Below are positions 5,692-5,958 of a DNA stretch of 5,958 nt, piece after piece. Source of the stretch: an uncultured Rhodospirillales bacterium. GTDB taxonomy: Bacteria; Pseudomonadota; Alphaproteobacteria; Rhodospirillales; Casp-alpha2. Under the pieces are notes generated by a model, which was not told the DNA's origin, ran no database searches, and saw nothing but the letters and a program-made list of their open reading frames with translations. Position numbers and translations under genes: made by a program. The stretch lies in NCBI GenBank assembly GCA_938074585.1, contig CALJEW010000053.1:1-5958 (forward strand), in the 5' to 3' direction. The first letter of the stretch is position 1, and every line of letters starts with the position of its first letter.

Positions 5692-5958
5692 TTATTTTGT
5701 AGGGCCCATGTGCGTTTTATCATCCCACTCAATGGCATTGTCAAAAGCCAGTTTTTCATCAAGCACGGAATCAATTTCACGCTGCATTTCTTCATCAGTA
5801 AGTACTGGCATCCCTTCCAGGACTGCCATGATATCGTGGCCGCTGTGATCAGGCATCCGGTCGTCATCGTCGTAAAAAAAGCCGTTGCGGCGGTCTTCTT
5901 TTGCAAGTTCGTCCAGAAGGAACAGGCCAGCGGCATATTTGTGGTGTTCCTCTTCTTC
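5692..5958 (-). CDS. Acidic protein of unknown function, C-terminal 88 residues (5' end outside window)
   Basis: An open minus-strand frame runs from the right edge to TAA at 5694-5692. I do not recognise the family. The visible 88 residues are strongly acidic, starting EEEEHHKYAAGLFLLDELAK, with a DDDD run near residue 30, then HDIMAVLEGMPVLTDEEMQR and EIDSVLDEKLAFDNAIEWDD, ending HMGPTK. There is no hydrophobic segment and the C-terminal half looks helical, so a soluble protein is likely. The overlapping longer ORF (5634-5936, another frame) gives an implausible Cys/Trp/Thr-rich product, and I treat it as the shadow. The start and N-terminal part are not visible, so neither domain nor intactness can be judged. 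Base composition is more GC-rich than the adjacent spacer, as expected for living coding DNA. Confidence 0.6.
   Translation of the reverse strand, partial: EEEEHHKYAAGLFLLDELAKEDRRNGFFYDDDDRMPDHSGHDIMAVLEGMPVLTDEEMQREIDSVLDEKLAFDNAIEWDDKTHMGPTK

Noticed and set aside
5634..5936. 100-residue minus-strand ORF as a gene
   Set aside because: It overlaps a better acidic, open frame to the window edge. Its own product is rich in Cys, Trp and Thr runs and looks like an out-of-frame shadow.

Overview
The window looks like a piece of an alphaproteobacterial chromosome undergoing gene decay, as in a host-restricted bacterium (an intracellular symbiont of the Holosporales/Caedibacter type is one possibility, but this is inference). 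Two things support this: the order yggT - yggU (DUF167) - folD, which is common in Alphaproteobacteria, and the mix of perfectly intact housekeeping genes with inter-gene stretches that are badly broken but still readable copies of known families. Base composition is moderate to AT-rich, with AT-rich gaps.

Layout. 1-341: the broken 3' end of an IS1595-family (IS1016-like) transposase. 443-742: yggT, a small membrane protein, intact. 735-1065: yggU/DUF167, a pseudogene whose pieces lie in all three forward frames. 1082-1978: folD, intact, starting just after the yggU remnant with a good Shine-Dalgarno. 1979-2119: an AT-rich gap with a candidate promoter, a palindrome and a leader hairpin. 2120-2326: an intact 68-residue protein with two CxxC pairs (zinc-ribbon type), function unknown, followed by a terminator-like hairpin. 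2336-2991: a pseudogene of an NnrU-family membrane protein, broken by several frameshifts and stops. 3060-4865: lepA (elongation factor 4), intact, with a short in-frame mini-ORF just upstream. 4933-5555, minus strand: a pseudogene of a periplasmic solute-binding protein (amino-acid-binding type) that still shows a signal peptide and ribosome-binding site. 5692-5958, minus strand: the C-terminal 88 residues of an acidic protein of unknown function that enters from the right edge.

Working together. FolD (one-carbon folate metabolism) and LepA (translation) are core functions and are fully conserved here. The genes lost are an accessory conserved protein (YggU), a membrane protein linked to denitrification-type loci (NnrU), a nutrient-binding protein and a transposase. 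I see no defence system, CRISPR array, tRNA or rRNA. The most informative content is the set of pseudogenes, which a standard ORF caller would leave as empty intergenic DNA or mis-call as short ORFs in shadow frames.
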